From: Martinezella multihospitum
Lineage (GTDB): Bacteria > Pseudomonadota > Alphaproteobacteria > Rhizobiales > Rhizobiaceae
Direction of reading: 5' to 3'
DNA length: 64,000 nucleotides
Assembly: GCF_900094585.1 (NCBI RefSeq)
Contig: NZ_FMAG01000008.1
Coordinates: forward strand, 248,001-312,000
Below are positions 34,168-42,905 of the stretch, piece by piece; the stretch's first letter is position 1; each line of letters starts with the position of its first letter. The position numbers were made by a program, and so were the translations under genes. The notes below the pieces were generated by a model. The model saw nothing but the letters and a program-made list of their open reading frames with translations. It ran no database searches and was not told the DNA's origin.

Positions 34168-35178
34168 ATGAAAGCAAGAATTGCACTCGCGGCCTTTGCC
34201 GCAATGATGGCCGCATCCATGCCCGCCAAGGCCGACACCATGGTGTTCACGAGTTGGGGAGGAACGACGCAGGATGCGCAGAAGGTCGCCTGGGCCAACC
34301 AGTTCACCGAAAAGACCGGTATCGGCGTCATGCAGGACGGTCCGACTGATTATGGCAAGCTGAAAGCGATGGTCGAAGCCGGTCAGGTCAGCTGGGACGT
34401 TGTCGACGTCGAGGGCGACTACGCCGCACAGGCCGGCAAGGCGGGTCTGCTCGAAAAGCTGGACTTCTCCGTGATCGACAAGTCCAAGCTCGATCCGCGT
34501 TTCGTCAGCGACTATTCGGTCGGCAGCTTCTATTATTCTTTCGTCATCGGCTGCAACTCCGATGCCGTGAGCGCCTGCCCGAAGACCTGGGCCGATCTCT
34601 TCGACACGAAGAAATTTCCGGGCAAGCGCACCTTCTACAAATGGTCGGCTCCGGGCGTGATCGAAGCCGCGCTGCTGGCCGACGGCGTTCCCGCCGACAA
34701 GCTCTATCCGCTCGATCTCGACCGCGCCTTCAAGAAGCTCGATACGATCAAGTCGGACATCGTCTGGTGGTCGAGCGGGGCGCAGTCGCAGCAGCTTTTG
34801 GCATCGGCAGAGGCACCCTTCGGCAGCCTCTGGAACGGCCGCATGACCGCGCTTGCCAATAGCGGCGTCAAGACGGAAACCTCCTGGAGCCAGAACATCA
34901 CGGCTGCGGATTCCCTGGTCATTCCCAAGGGGGCTCCGAACCTCGAAACGGCGATGAAATTCATCGCGCTCGCCACTTCGGCACAGTCGCAGGCCGATCT
35001 CGCGAAAGCGACCGGTTACGCGCCGACCAATCTCGGTTCGGCCAAGCTGATGGACCCCGAAACCGCCAAGACCCTGCCGGACCAGCAGACGGCCAGCCAG
35101 GTCAATGCCGACATGAATTACTGGGCCGCAAACCGGGATGCCATCGGCAAGAAATGGTACGCCTGGCAGGCGCAGTAA
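34168..35178 (+). CDS. ABC transporter substrate-binding protein (PotD-like)
   Basis: 336 residues with a signal peptide at 1-22 (RIALAAFAAMMAASMPAKA) and the spermidine/putrescine-type fold: MVFTSWGGTTQDAQ at the mature start, SWDVVDVEGDYAAQA, and FGSLWNGRMTALA. The ATG at 34168 has AAGGGA five bases upstream. PotD-like proteins bind cationic amines and betaines, which fits a quaternary N-heterocycle such as trigonelline. It is followed by an mRNA hairpin and then the permeases. Confidence 0.92.
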   Translation: MKARIALAAFAAMMAASMPAKADTMVFTSWGGTTQDAQKVAWANQFTEKTGIGVMQDGPTDYGKLKAMVEAGQVSWDVVDVEGDYAAQAGKAGLLEKLDFSVIDKSKLDPRFVSDYSVGSFYYSFVIGCNSDAVSACPKTWADLFDTKKFPGKRTFYKWSAPGVIEAALLADGVPADKLYPLDLDRAFKKLDTIKSDIVWWSSGAQSQQLLASAEAPFGSLWNGRMTALANSGVKTETSWSQNITAADSLVIPKGAPNLETAMKFIALATSAQSQADLAKATGYAPTNLGSAKLMDPETAKTLPDQQTASQVNADMNYWAANRDAIGKKWYAWQAQ

Positions 35179-35196
35179 ACAGCGGAGATAATCAGA

Positions 35197-35222
35197 CCAC
35201 CGCGGATAAATCTCCGCGGTGG
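35197..35222 (+). repeat. stem-loop between binding-protein and permease genes
   Basis: Perfect 10-base stem CCACCGCGGA / TCCGCGGTGG with a TAAATC loop. There is no T run, so it is unlikely to be a full terminator. In this position such hairpins protect the 3' end of the binding-protein mRNA and give higher expression of the binding protein than of the permeases. Confidence 0.7.
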
Positions 35223-35292
35223 GGCAATGCGAGGTCCAGGGCCGTGAGTAGCGATCGCTGTTCATCGGCGCCCATGGTGGGAAAGGATTGCC

Positions 35293-36165
35293 ATGTCGAC
35301 ATATATAGATGTTGCGGACGAGGCCGCACCGGCGTGCAAGACGGCAAGGCCCACCGGATTTGCCCAGGTGGCGCCGGCTCTCGCTTTCGTCGCGGTCTTT
35401 TTCATCTTTCCGGTCATCGCGCTGCTTTTGCGCAGCGTGATGGAGCCGGCGGTCGGCTTCGGCAATTACGCGGAATTGCTGGGCTCCGAAACCTATCTGA
35501 AGATCTTTGCCAACACCTTCATCGTGTCGGGCCTCGTCACTCTCATATCGCTTTTGATCGGCTTTCCCGTCGCCTGGACCCTGGCGATCATGCCTTCACG
35601 ATGGGCTTCCGTGATCTTTGCGATCCTGCTTCTGTCGATGTGGACCAATCTGCTCGCGCGCACCTATGCCTGGATGGTGCTTTTGCAGCGCACGGGTTTG
35701 ATCAACAAGATGTTGATCGGCATGGGCCTGATCGACAAGCCGCTTGCCCTCGTCAATAACCTCACAGGCGTGACGATCGGCATGACCTATATCATGCTGC
35801 CCTTCATCATCCTGCCGCTCTATGGCGTCATCAGGAAGATTGATCCGGCTGTGCTGCAGGCAGCAGCGCTCTGCGGCGCGAGCCGGCTACAGTGCCTCAC
35901 CCGCGTTCTCTTGCCCCTTGCCGCTCCCGGCATGATGGCGGGCGCCCTGATGGTCTTCGTCATGTCGCTCGGTTACTACGTGACGCCCTCGCTCTTGGGC
36001 GGTACGGCGAACATGATGCTTGCCGAACTCATTGCCCAGTTCGTGCAATCCCTCGTCAATTGGGGCATGGGCGGTGCTGCCGCCTTCGTCCTGCTTGTCG
36101 TCACGCTGACGCTCTATGCCGTGCAACTGCGGCTCTTCGGCGTGCAGAATACGGGAGGGCGTTGA
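35293..36165 (+). CDS. ABC transporter permease (PotB-like)
   Basis: 290 residues, about six transmembrane helices beginning near residue 28, with the ATPase-docking EAA loop at about 193-215 (AAALCGASRLQCLTRVLLPL). It is the first of two membrane subunits of the polyamine/opine-type importer. The ATG is preceded by GGAAAGGA. The next permease starts one base after this stop. Confidence 0.93.
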   Translation: MSTYIDVADEAAPACKTARPTGFAQVAPALAFVAVFFIFPVIALLLRSVMEPAVGFGNYAELLGSETYLKIFANTFIVSGLVTLISLLIGFPVAWTLAIMPSRWASVIFAILLLSMWTNLLARTYAWMVLLQRTGLINKMLIGMGLIDKPLALVNNLTGVTIGMTYIMLPFIILPLYGVIRKIDPAVLQAAALCGASRLQCLTRVLLPLAAPGMMAGALMVFVMSLGYYVTPSLLGGTANMMLAELIAQFVQSLVNWGMGGAAAFVLLVVTLTLYAVQLRLFGVQNTGGR

Positions 36166-36166
36166 G

Positions 36167-36967
36167 ATGCTGTTGAACTTCGACCGTCTCGGCTGGTGGA
36201 AATATGTGCTGCTTGCCATTACCGTCCTGACTGCGGCTTTTCTTCTCATGCCGATCCTGTTCATCGCGGCCTTGTCATTCGGTTCGTCGCAATGGCTGAT
36301 CTTTCCGCCGCCGGGCTGGACCTGGCGCTGGTATGCGGAGCTGCTCTCCGATCCGCAATGGCTGGCTTCCGCCTGGACGAGCTTCAAGATCGCTGCGATC
36401 GTCACCGTGCTTTCGGTACTGCTCGGCCTCGTGACATCCTTCGGCCTCGTGCGCGGAAAATTCCTGTTTCGCGATGCGCTGAAGGCGTTGTTCCTCACGC
36501 CGATGATCCTCCCCGTCGTCGTCTTCGCCGTCGCCCTCTACGCCTTCTTCCTGCGAATTGGGCTGGGAGGCACCTTGATCGGCTTCGTGCTCTCTCATCT
36601 TGTTCTGGCGCTGCCCTTTTCCATTCTGTCGATTGCCGGCGCGCTCGAAGGCTTCGACAAGTCGATCGAGGACGCGGCCGTGCTTTGCGGCGCGTCTCCG
36701 CTTGAGGCGAAGATCAGGGTGACGCTGCCCGCCATCAGCCACGGATTGTTTTCCGCGGCCGTCTTTTCGTTCCTGACATCCTGGGACGAGGTGGTCGTGG
36801 CGATCTTCATGGCAAGCCCGACGCTGCAGACGCTGCCGGTCAAGGTCTGGGCGACGCTTCGGCAGGATCTGACCCCGGTGGTCGCCGCTGCCTCCACTCT
36901 TCTCATTCTGTTGACGGTCATGTTGATGACGCTGGCCGCGATCGTACGCAAGGTTCTGAAATCATGA
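36167..36967 (+). CDS. ABC transporter permease (PotC-like)
   Basis: 266 residues with six predicted transmembrane helices; the EAA loop is at about 165-190 (AAVLCGASPLEAKIRVTLPA). The chosen ATG lies directly after the previous gene's stop with GGGAGGG upstream. It pairs with the PotB-like protein. Its stop overlaps the ATPase start (ATGA). Confidence 0.93.
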   Translation: MLLNFDRLGWWKYVLLAITVLTAAFLLMPILFIAALSFGSSQWLIFPPPGWTWRWYAELLSDPQWLASAWTSFKIAAIVTVLSVLLGLVTSFGLVRGKFLFRDALKALFLTPMILPVVVFAVALYAFFLRIGLGGTLIGFVLSHLVLALPFSILSIAGALEGFDKSIEDAAVLCGASPLEAKIRVTLPAISHGLFSAAVFSFLTSWDEVVVAIFMASPTLQTLPVKVWATLRQDLTPVVAAASTLLILLTVMLMTLAAIVRKVLKS

Positions 36968-38043
36968 GCGAATCTTTCCTGAAGATCAAAGGCATCCGCA
37001 AGGAATACGGCCCCGTCGTCGCGGTTCATGACGTCAATCTCGAGGTCAAGCGTGGCGAGTTCCTGACCTTCCTCGGCCCTTCGGGATCGGGCAAGAGCAC
37101 GACGCTCTATATCCTCGCCGGTTTCGAGAACCCGACCAAGGGCGATATCCTGCTGAACGGCGAGACGCTTCTGTCGACGCCATCGCACAAACGCAATATC
37201 GGCATGGTGTTCCAGCGCTATACGCTGTTTCCGCATTTGACCGTCGGCGAGAATATCGCCTTTCCGTTGAAGGTCCGCCGCAAATCCAAGGCAGAGGTCG
37301 ATAGCCGGGTCAGGGAAATGCTCCGTCTGGTCCGATTAGAAGGCTTCGAGGATCGCAAGCCCGCGCAAATGTCGGGCGGCCAGCAGCAGCGCGTGGCTCT
37401 TGCAAGGGCACTCGCTTATGATCCGCCGGTACTCCTGATGGACGAGCCGCTGTCGGCCCTCGACAAGAAACTGCGCGAGGAGATCCAGCACGAGATCAAG
37501 AGGATCCACCAGCAGACCGAAGTGACGATCCTCTACGTCACCCACGATCAGGAAGAGGCCCTGCGGCTCTCCGATCGCATCGCCGTGTTCTCCAAGGGTA
37601 TCATCGATCAGATCGGCACCGGACCCGAACTCTACGCCAATCCCCGCACCCGTTTCGTGGCGGAATTCATCGGCGACAGCGACTTCATCTCCTGTCATCT
37701 GCTGTCCTCGGACAATGGCCAGGCCACGATCTCGCTCGGCGACAAGACTGTTTTCGACAGCATCCCGGTTCACGGCCGGCCGACGTCGGGGAGCAAAGCG
37801 GCATTGATGCTGCGGCCGGAACGCATCCGGCTCGGGCGCAAGGCGACTGCGAACAAGGGCCTCAGCGCGACCGTCAACGATATCACCTTCCTCGGCAACA
37901 ATGTGCATGTGACGACACGGATCGCCGCCGGCGAAACCCTGTCCGTGCGCCTACCCTTCGGCCACGAAGCCATTTCCGGTCTCAGCCGCGGCGATAATGT
38001 GCATCTGGAGTTCGATCCCGACACCGCACATGTCTTCTGCTAG
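36964..38043 (+). CDS. ABC transporter ATP-binding protein (PotA-like)
   Basis: 359 residues. Walker A GPSGSGKST (about 39-47), Q-loop QRYTLFPH, signature MSGGQQQR, Walker B LLMDEPLSALD and VTHDQEEAL are all present, followed by a TOBE domain in the last 110 residues. This is the last gene of the catabolic/importer operon. A GCTAGCGCTAGC palindrome lies at its stop codon without a T run. Confidence 0.95.
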   Translation: MSESFLKIKGIRKEYGPVVAVHDVNLEVKRGEFLTFLGPSGSGKSTTLYILAGFENPTKGDILLNGETLLSTPSHKRNIGMVFQRYTLFPHLTVGENIAFPLKVRRKSKAEVDSRVREMLRLVRLEGFEDRKPAQMSGGQQQRVALARALAYDPPVLLMDEPLSALDKKLREEIQHEIKRIHQQTEVTILYVTHDQEEALRLSDRIAVFSKGIIDQIGTGPELYANPRTRFVAEFIGDSDFISCHLLSSDNGQATISLGDKTVFDSIPVHGRPTSGSKAALMLRPERIRLGRKATANKGLSATVNDITFLGNNVHVTTRIAAGETLSVRLPFGHEAISGLSRGDNVHLEFDPDTAHVFC

Positions 38044-38075
38044 CGCTAGCCGGAGGCCGGCGCTCTCGAAGCGCG

Positions 38076-38255
38076 ATGAAGACAACGGGTGCGAGGACGG
38101 CAATCATCAAGGTCATGAGAAGCAATCGGAAACGAGTGGAATTCCTCGATTCCATCAAACTGGAATATTTGGCGGATTTTGATTCGCCGTATTTGCGCCA
38201 GAGTGCATTCTATGAGCATGCGGAGCTTCCTGCATTCGTGCCACGCAGCCGCTGA
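38076..38255 (+). pseudogene. C-terminal remnant of a Crp/Fnr family regulator
   Basis: A 59-codon frame whose central part, RVEFLDSIKLEYLADFDSPYL, matches the C-terminal end of the intact Crp/Fnr protein at 5504-6256 (RVALLDSGKLEHLADFDSAYL) at about 16 of 21 positions, and at DNA level too. The cNMP-binding domain and recognition helix are missing, and an unrelated tail of about 18 residues follows. It is most simply a decayed paralogue. The surrounding 38044-38357 holds otherwise only the promoter of the next gene. Confidence 0.6.
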
Positions 38256-38357
38256 CCGTTTTTCATCAATGAAAAATACCCTGCAGATTTGGCTGTTTAT
38301 CACTCAGACATCTCACCCTATGTCTGCCTGCAACGGTAGATAATCGTGAGGGACGAC

Positions 38358-39371
38358 ATGCTGACCAAACCCGATAGTACGACCACAATAACACTCTGGA
38401 ATGACCGTGAAATTCCACGTCTGGGCATGGGATGTTGGGCAATCGGCGGACCGTTTTACGCTGGTGATGTGCCGCTCGGCTGGGGCGACGTCGATGATGA
38501 TGAATCGGTCCGCGCTATCGACCGGGCGGTGGATCTCGGCATTCGCTTCTTCGACACCGCCTCGAATTACGGCGCTGGGCATTCCGAAGAGGTGGTCGGC
38601 AGGGCGATCGGCAATCGAGACGATATCACCATCGCCACCAAATTCGGCTTCGCGACGGACGAGAAGACCAAGCAAGCGACAGGTGCCTTTTCCGATCCCG
38701 CCTTTATCCGGCAGTCCGTTGAGACGTCATTGCGCCGCCTGCGCCGCGATCGTCTGGATCTGCTGCAGTTCCATCTTAACGATTTTCCGCTGGAAGCGTC
38801 GGATGAGGTATTTGAGACACTCGAAATGCTCAGGGCGGAGGGCAAGATTGACGCTTTCGGCTGGAGCACGGATCATCCGGATCGCGCCGCACGTCATGTG
38901 CATCGCGCAGGGTTTGTCTCGGTTCAGCATACGATGAACGTTTTCGAGCCGGTTCCGGCGATGATCGATGTCATCGAGCGCAATGGTCTGATTTCCATCA
39001 ATCGCGGTCCGCTCGCCATGGGGCTACTCAGCGGCAAGTTCACGCCTGACAAGGCTGTCGGCGAAAAAGATGTGCGTGGTGCGAGCCTCGACTGGATGGT
39101 CTACTTCAAGGACGGCAGGATTGCTCCCGAATTTGCCGCGCGCCTGGAGGCGGTCCGCAATCTACTGACTGAGGGCGGCCGCACGCTCACACAGGGTGCG
39201 CTTGCCTGGTTGTGGGCGCGCTCGCCGCGCACGCTGCCAATTCCCGGCTTCCGCACGGTTGCCCAGGTCGAGGAAAACGCCGGTGCCCTGGCTAAGGGAC
39301 CGTTGTCGGCAGATGTCATGGCGGCGGTCGATCAGGCGCTGGCAGGTCTCCAGCCGTCGCTCCATGGATAG
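38358..39371 (+). CDS. aldo/keto reductase
   Basis: 337 residues, NADP-dependent (alpha/beta)8 reductase. The catalytic tetrad is visible: Asp and Tyr in FFDTASNYGAGHSEE, Lys in IATKFG and His in LLQFHLND. The NADP-binding C-terminal part (TLPIPGFRTVAQVEENAGAL) is intact. AGGGACGAC precedes the ATG at 38358; a GTG 12 bases earlier is less likely. Single gene; physiological substrate unknown. Confidence 0.93.
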   Translation: MLTKPDSTTTITLWNDREIPRLGMGCWAIGGPFYAGDVPLGWGDVDDDESVRAIDRAVDLGIRFFDTASNYGAGHSEEVVGRAIGNRDDITIATKFGFATDEKTKQATGAFSDPAFIRQSVETSLRRLRRDRLDLLQFHLNDFPLEASDEVFETLEMLRAEGKIDAFGWSTDHPDRAARHVHRAGFVSVQHTMNVFEPVPAMIDVIERNGLISINRGPLAMGLLSGKFTPDKAVGEKDVRGASLDWMVYFKDGRIAPEFAARLEAVRNLLTEGGRTLTQGALAWLWARSPRTLPIPGFRTVAQVEENAGALAKGPLSADVMAAVDQALAGLQPSLHG

Positions 39372-39721
39372 GATGGCGGGGCATGACGGGTTAGGTCTCT
39401 TTGCCGTCGTGCCGTGGGTGCAATAACCGAGCGGCAGTCTGTTCTTAATTGGAATTTCCTTTTTGGCCGCAGGCATTCGTGACCGCGAAAGATAACCTCG
39501 TCGATTTCAGCGGTTTGGTGATCTGGGTTGGAAGGGTCGTGCATTCGCATCCCTTCAACTGCACTGCCCAGGCCGCCGGCGATCGGCGGCGGCCTCATCT
39601 CCGAGCACGGTAAGAGCGCCACGCGGCTTGGCATGCATTGCCCAATCGGCGCTTGTAGATGCGCCGAGGCTCATAGCATCTTCGGTCCGATTGCGTTTGT
39701 TTCTCAACCGAGAAGCAAAGA
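39372..39721. other. 350-base convergent intergenic region
   Basis: Lies between the aldo/keto reductase and the convergent MFS gene. I see no gene, repeat or clear terminator; codon usage in all frames is poor. Confidence 0.4.
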
Positions 39722-40930
39722 TCAGCCGCGAGGTTGCGTCAGCGCCAAGGCGACCGTCGATGCAGCTAGGATGGCGGTGAGCGTCAGAGGTCCAACAGCG
39801 CCGTAGCGGTCGACGATATAGCCGCCGAAAACCGCACCGATACTGATGGCGACCTGAAATGAGACGACCATCAGGCTGCCGGCCGCCTCCAGAGCGTCGG
39901 CCGCCCCGCGGGAAAGATTGGTCGGCAGTACCACCGGTGCCATGCCGAAGGCAAAGCCCCAAAGCGTGACGAGGCCGAATGCAAGACCGGTTTGAGCGCC
40001 CCAAAGCACCAAAGCAAGTGCGGCAAACGCCATCAGCGCCGCCGTGACAGCGAGGGCCAGGCGGATGCTGGTGTCGGCCATTCGGCCACCGGCGACATTG
40101 CCGATCACGGAGGCGATGCCAAACCCAAGCAGGGCCAGGGCGATCGATCTGGTTTCAAGGAGCGTCACTTGTTCGAGGAAGGGACGCACATAGACCGAGC
40201 CGGCAAAATGGCCCGTCATCAGCAAAAGAATGGCAAGCATCCCCAGCTGAATGCTACGCCGCCGCGTCAGCCGGAAAACATCGGCGAGACTGTTGCTTGT
40301 GCTCGCAGGCAGTGTCGGTAGGCTCAGTACCTGCAGCAGCATGGCAAGCGCGGCAAGTCCGGCGGTCATCGCCATTGCTGCGCGCCATCCCAGCCAGTCG
40401 CTGATCAAAGCGCCCACCGAGGGTGCGGCTATGGTGGCGAGCGAGACGCCGAGGGTGACGATAGCCATGCCCCGGCCCGTCGAATTGGCGCCGACCAGTC
40501 TCGCCACGACGGCAACTGAAAGCGCCCAGAAACCGCTCAGCGCGATACCCAGCCCGGCCCGGCCCAACAGCAATAGCCAAAAGTCCGTCGCCAATGACGC
40601 AAGGACATTGGAGCCGATCGCCAAGGCACTGAGGCCGACCAGCACCGTCTTGCGGTTCAGTCTGCCGATCAGAACATTGCTTAATAGGGCAGTGACAGCA
40701 CCGACGGAAGCTGTAGCGGTGACGACCTGTCCGGCTGTTCCCTCGGTAATCGCCAGATCGCGCGCCAATGGGGTTAACAGGCCCGCCGGCAGGAATTCGG
40801 CTGATACCAGCGCAAAACTGGTGGCCGCCATCGAAAGGACGGCAAACCAGGTCGCCGCACTCCACGTGGATGGTTCCGGGGTATCCGGGTCAATGGCTAC
40901 CCCGTCAAGTTGCGATGTCGTGTCCGTCAT
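39722..40930 (-). CDS. MFS transporter (drug/nucleoside/sugar efflux type)
   Basis: 402 residues with twelve predicted helices. The motif-A-like loop between TM2 and TM3 is NVLIGRLNRKTVLV and the antiporter motif C region is GISLATIAAP-like (GVSLATIAAPSVG), so this is a DHA1-type proton antiporter resembling AraJ/NepI. It follows an AraC regulator on the same strand by 57 bases and is probably controlled by it. Export substrate unknown. Confidence 0.9.
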   Translation of the reverse strand: MTDTTSQLDGVAIDPDTPEPSTWSAATWFAVLSMAATSFALVSAEFLPAGLLTPLARDLAITEGTAGQVVTATASVGAVTALLSNVLIGRLNRKTVLVGLSALAIGSNVLASLATDFWLLLLGRAGLGIALSGFWALSVAVVARLVGANSTGRGMAIVTLGVSLATIAAPSVGALISDWLGWRAAMAMTAGLAALAMLLQVLSLPTLPASTSNSLADVFRLTRRRSIQLGMLAILLLMTGHFAGSVYVRPFLEQVTLLETRSIALALLGFGIASVIGNVAGGRMADTSIRLALAVTAALMAFAALALVLWGAQTGLAFGLVTLWGFAFGMAPVVLPTNLSRGAADALEAAGSLMVVSFQVAISIGAVFGGYIVDRYGAVGPLTLTAILAASTVALALTQPRG

Positions 40931-40987
40931 AGGTATCTCCTTGAGTTGGGAGAGGTCTTAGACGAACTATTCGGGACGGTATGTGTC

Positions 40988-41977
40988 CTAAAATCCGAAA
41001 TCCATGTCTATTCGTCCGGAACTTGTGCGCCGCACAACGCCCGGTGAGACGCTGGTGATGCGTTTGAAAGCGCGAGCAAAGGATGCCTCGGATTCATAAC
41101 CCAACCGAGAAGCAACTTCGGCAACTGACATGCCGCTTTGCCCCAACAAGTCGCGGGCAAGCTGCATCCGCAAACGGGCGAGATAATGGGCCGCGCCTTC
41201 TCCCAACATGGTGTTGAAGCGCTCGGCGAAGATCGAACGCGACTGACCTGCCAGGCCGGCGAGGCTTTTGAGGGTCCAGTTACGGCCGGGGTCTCTGTGC
41301 ATGGCCGCCAACACACGACCGACATGGGGATCGCGGATGGCGGCGAGCCAACCGGTGGTCGAGGCCCCGCTGCAATTGACCCAGCAGCGGATGAGCCGCG
41401 CTGTGAGCAAGTCCGCCATCCGCGACAAGACGGTCGCGCTTCCCATCTGGGGCTGTGTCGCCTCCGCCGACATGGCCGCCAGCAGGGGGCCGACGATCGG
41501 GTCGTTGCCGGCCACATCGCAGCCCTTGATGATTGGCGGCATCAAGGCGATCAAAGGATTAAGCGCATGCGCCCCCAAGGCCATGGAGCCGCAGAAGAGG
41601 GTGCTGGTTGCACCCGTTCCGTCCCGCACCACGTCGCATACGTTGCTTCCCAATCTTGTTATCTGGCAGCTCTTGCGCGAGTCGCCCTCAACGTCTGGCG
41701 CGCTGGCCAACCGGTGTGCGATGCCTTGCGGCAGCAACACCAGATCGCCATCGTTCAATTCCTGCCATCCTTGCGCTTCGATATGGATCCAGCACGGACC
41801 CTGGCTGACGAAGTGAAACCGAAGCAGCTGTTGTTGCGGAAAGGCGATGCTCCAAGGATGTCTGAGTTCGCAGCGTCCATAATTGACACCACTCAAACGA
41901 AAGTCTTGCAGGACTTCGCTTAGGGCGTCCATTGGGACATTTGACGGCGACAATGGTTGAGACGAATGATCAAGCAT
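40988..41977 (-). CDS. AraC family transcriptional regulator (cupin sensor)
   Basis: 329 residues. The N-terminal half is an AraC-type cupin domain (LRFHFVSQGPCWIHIEAQGW, then LNDGDLVLLPQGIAH); the C-terminal 100 residues are the double HTH (WTLKSLAGLAGQSRSIFAERF and MSVAEVASRLGYESEASFARAFKR). An ATG 45 bases downstream is also possible as start, and neither has a strong ribosome site. It is upstream of and co-oriented with the MFS exporter. The 297 bases upstream (41978-42274) contain no supported gene. Confidence 0.92.
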   Translation of the reverse strand: MLDHSSQPLSPSNVPMDALSEVLQDFRLSGVNYGRCELRHPWSIAFPQQQLLRFHFVSQGPCWIHIEAQGWQELNDGDLVLLPQGIAHRLASAPDVEGDSRKSCQITRLGSNVCDVVRDGTGATSTLFCGSMALGAHALNPLIALMPPIIKGCDVAGNDPIVGPLLAAMSAEATQPQMGSATVLSRMADLLTARLIRCWVNCSGASTTGWLAAIRDPHVGRVLAAMHRDPGRNWTLKSLAGLAGQSRSIFAERFNTMLGEGAAHYLARLRMQLARDLLGQSGMSVAEVASRLGYESEASFARAFKRITSVSPGVVRRTSSGRIDMDFGF

Positions 41978-42274
41978 TGAGCCAATTTAGGTCTCAAGCG
42001 TCCAGCATTCAAGCAGGTCGGCGACGCGTCACAATTGAATTTCCTGCGCTGTGTTGTTCCTGAGCTCAAATGTGATCGCTCCTAGCCGCGGCCTCTTTTA
42101 TGCCTTTCAGCCGCTGGATTGAAATCAAGTCCGAAAGGTGAGACCAAAGGTTCATATCCTTTCACGAGCCTAGGATTTGCGGTTCTTCGATAGCGAGGAA
42201 CGAGGTCTCCTTCATGCGAGTGCCGCCTCGGCATCAAATGCGGGCTGCCGGTATTCGATCGCATCGCCGGTGGT

Positions 42275-42895
42275 TCAGCCAAGATCGACGTTCATGGCGA
42301 AATCCCAGGTGCCGACGCCGTTTCTGGCCAGGCCGATCATCATCAGGCCGAGCGCTTCCAGCGTCTGGGCCATGTGCAAACCGCCAATGTCAAACGGACG
42401 CAGCCCGAGACTTTCGAGGAAGGTCGAGACGCTTGCCTTCGCCTTCGCATCGTCGGCCGCGATGAATGCGTCGAGGTGCCCACCCTTGGCCAGCACGTGA
42501 CCGAAGATGGTGTTGAACGCCTTCACGATAGGCGTGCCGGCAGGGAGGCCCTTGGCGATCTCCTGCGCACCGGAACTGCCGTGGGGGGTGACGAGACCCG
42601 AAAGGTCGGAGGCAACGGGGTTGGTGATGTCGATGATCACCTTGCCACCAAGCGAGTCTCCGTAATCGGCGACTACCGCCGCGGCGCTGGTGTATGGCAC
42701 GGCCAGGATGACGATGTCTCCGGCCGGAGCGGCACCGTAAGTCGCTGTCGTCGCTCCGGCTCCGACCCGCCCGGCGAGCGCCCGCGCCTTGGCGGGATCG
42801 CGGCTGACCACCTCGACGGTATGCGCGGCCTTGGCGGCCATGCCGCCGATTGCCGCGGCCATGCCGCCGGATCCGATGATGCTGATAGTGCTCAT
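42275..42895 (-). CDS. NAD(P)-binding protein (F420-dependent NADP reductase-like)
   Basis: 206 residues. An N-terminal Rossmann motif GSGGMAAAIGG, NPV (DITNPVASDLSG) and a C-terminal helical segment match the NADP oxidoreductase/F420-dependent family now usually annotated NADPH-dependent F420 reductase or simply NAD(P)-binding. Rhizobia lack F420, so the partner is more likely a different small molecule. It is the last gene of a three-gene operon with the reductase-like gene ten bases upstream and an SDR. Confidence 0.85.
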   Translation of the reverse strand: MSTISIIGSGGMAAAIGGMAAKAAHTVEVVSRDPAKARALAGRVGAGATTATYGAAPAGDIVILAVPYTSAAAVVADYGDSLGGKVIIDITNPVASDLSGLVTPHGSSGAQEIAKGLPAGTPIVKAFNTIFGHVLAKGGHLDAFIAADDAKAKASVSTFLESLGLRPFDIGGLHMAQTLEALGLMMIGLARNGVGTWDFAMNVDLG

Positions 42896-42905
42896 GTACG
42901 ATTCC

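Noticed and set aside
38040..38051. GCTAGCGCTAGC palindrome at the end of the PotA-like gene as a terminator or operator
   Set aside because: No T run, stem too short, and half of it is coding sequence and stop codon; no second copy was found.
42082..42282. A 66-codon minus-strand frame between AraC and the NADP-binding gene
   Set aside because: No start signal and no recognised family; the sequence could be a decayed gene but I cannot support it.
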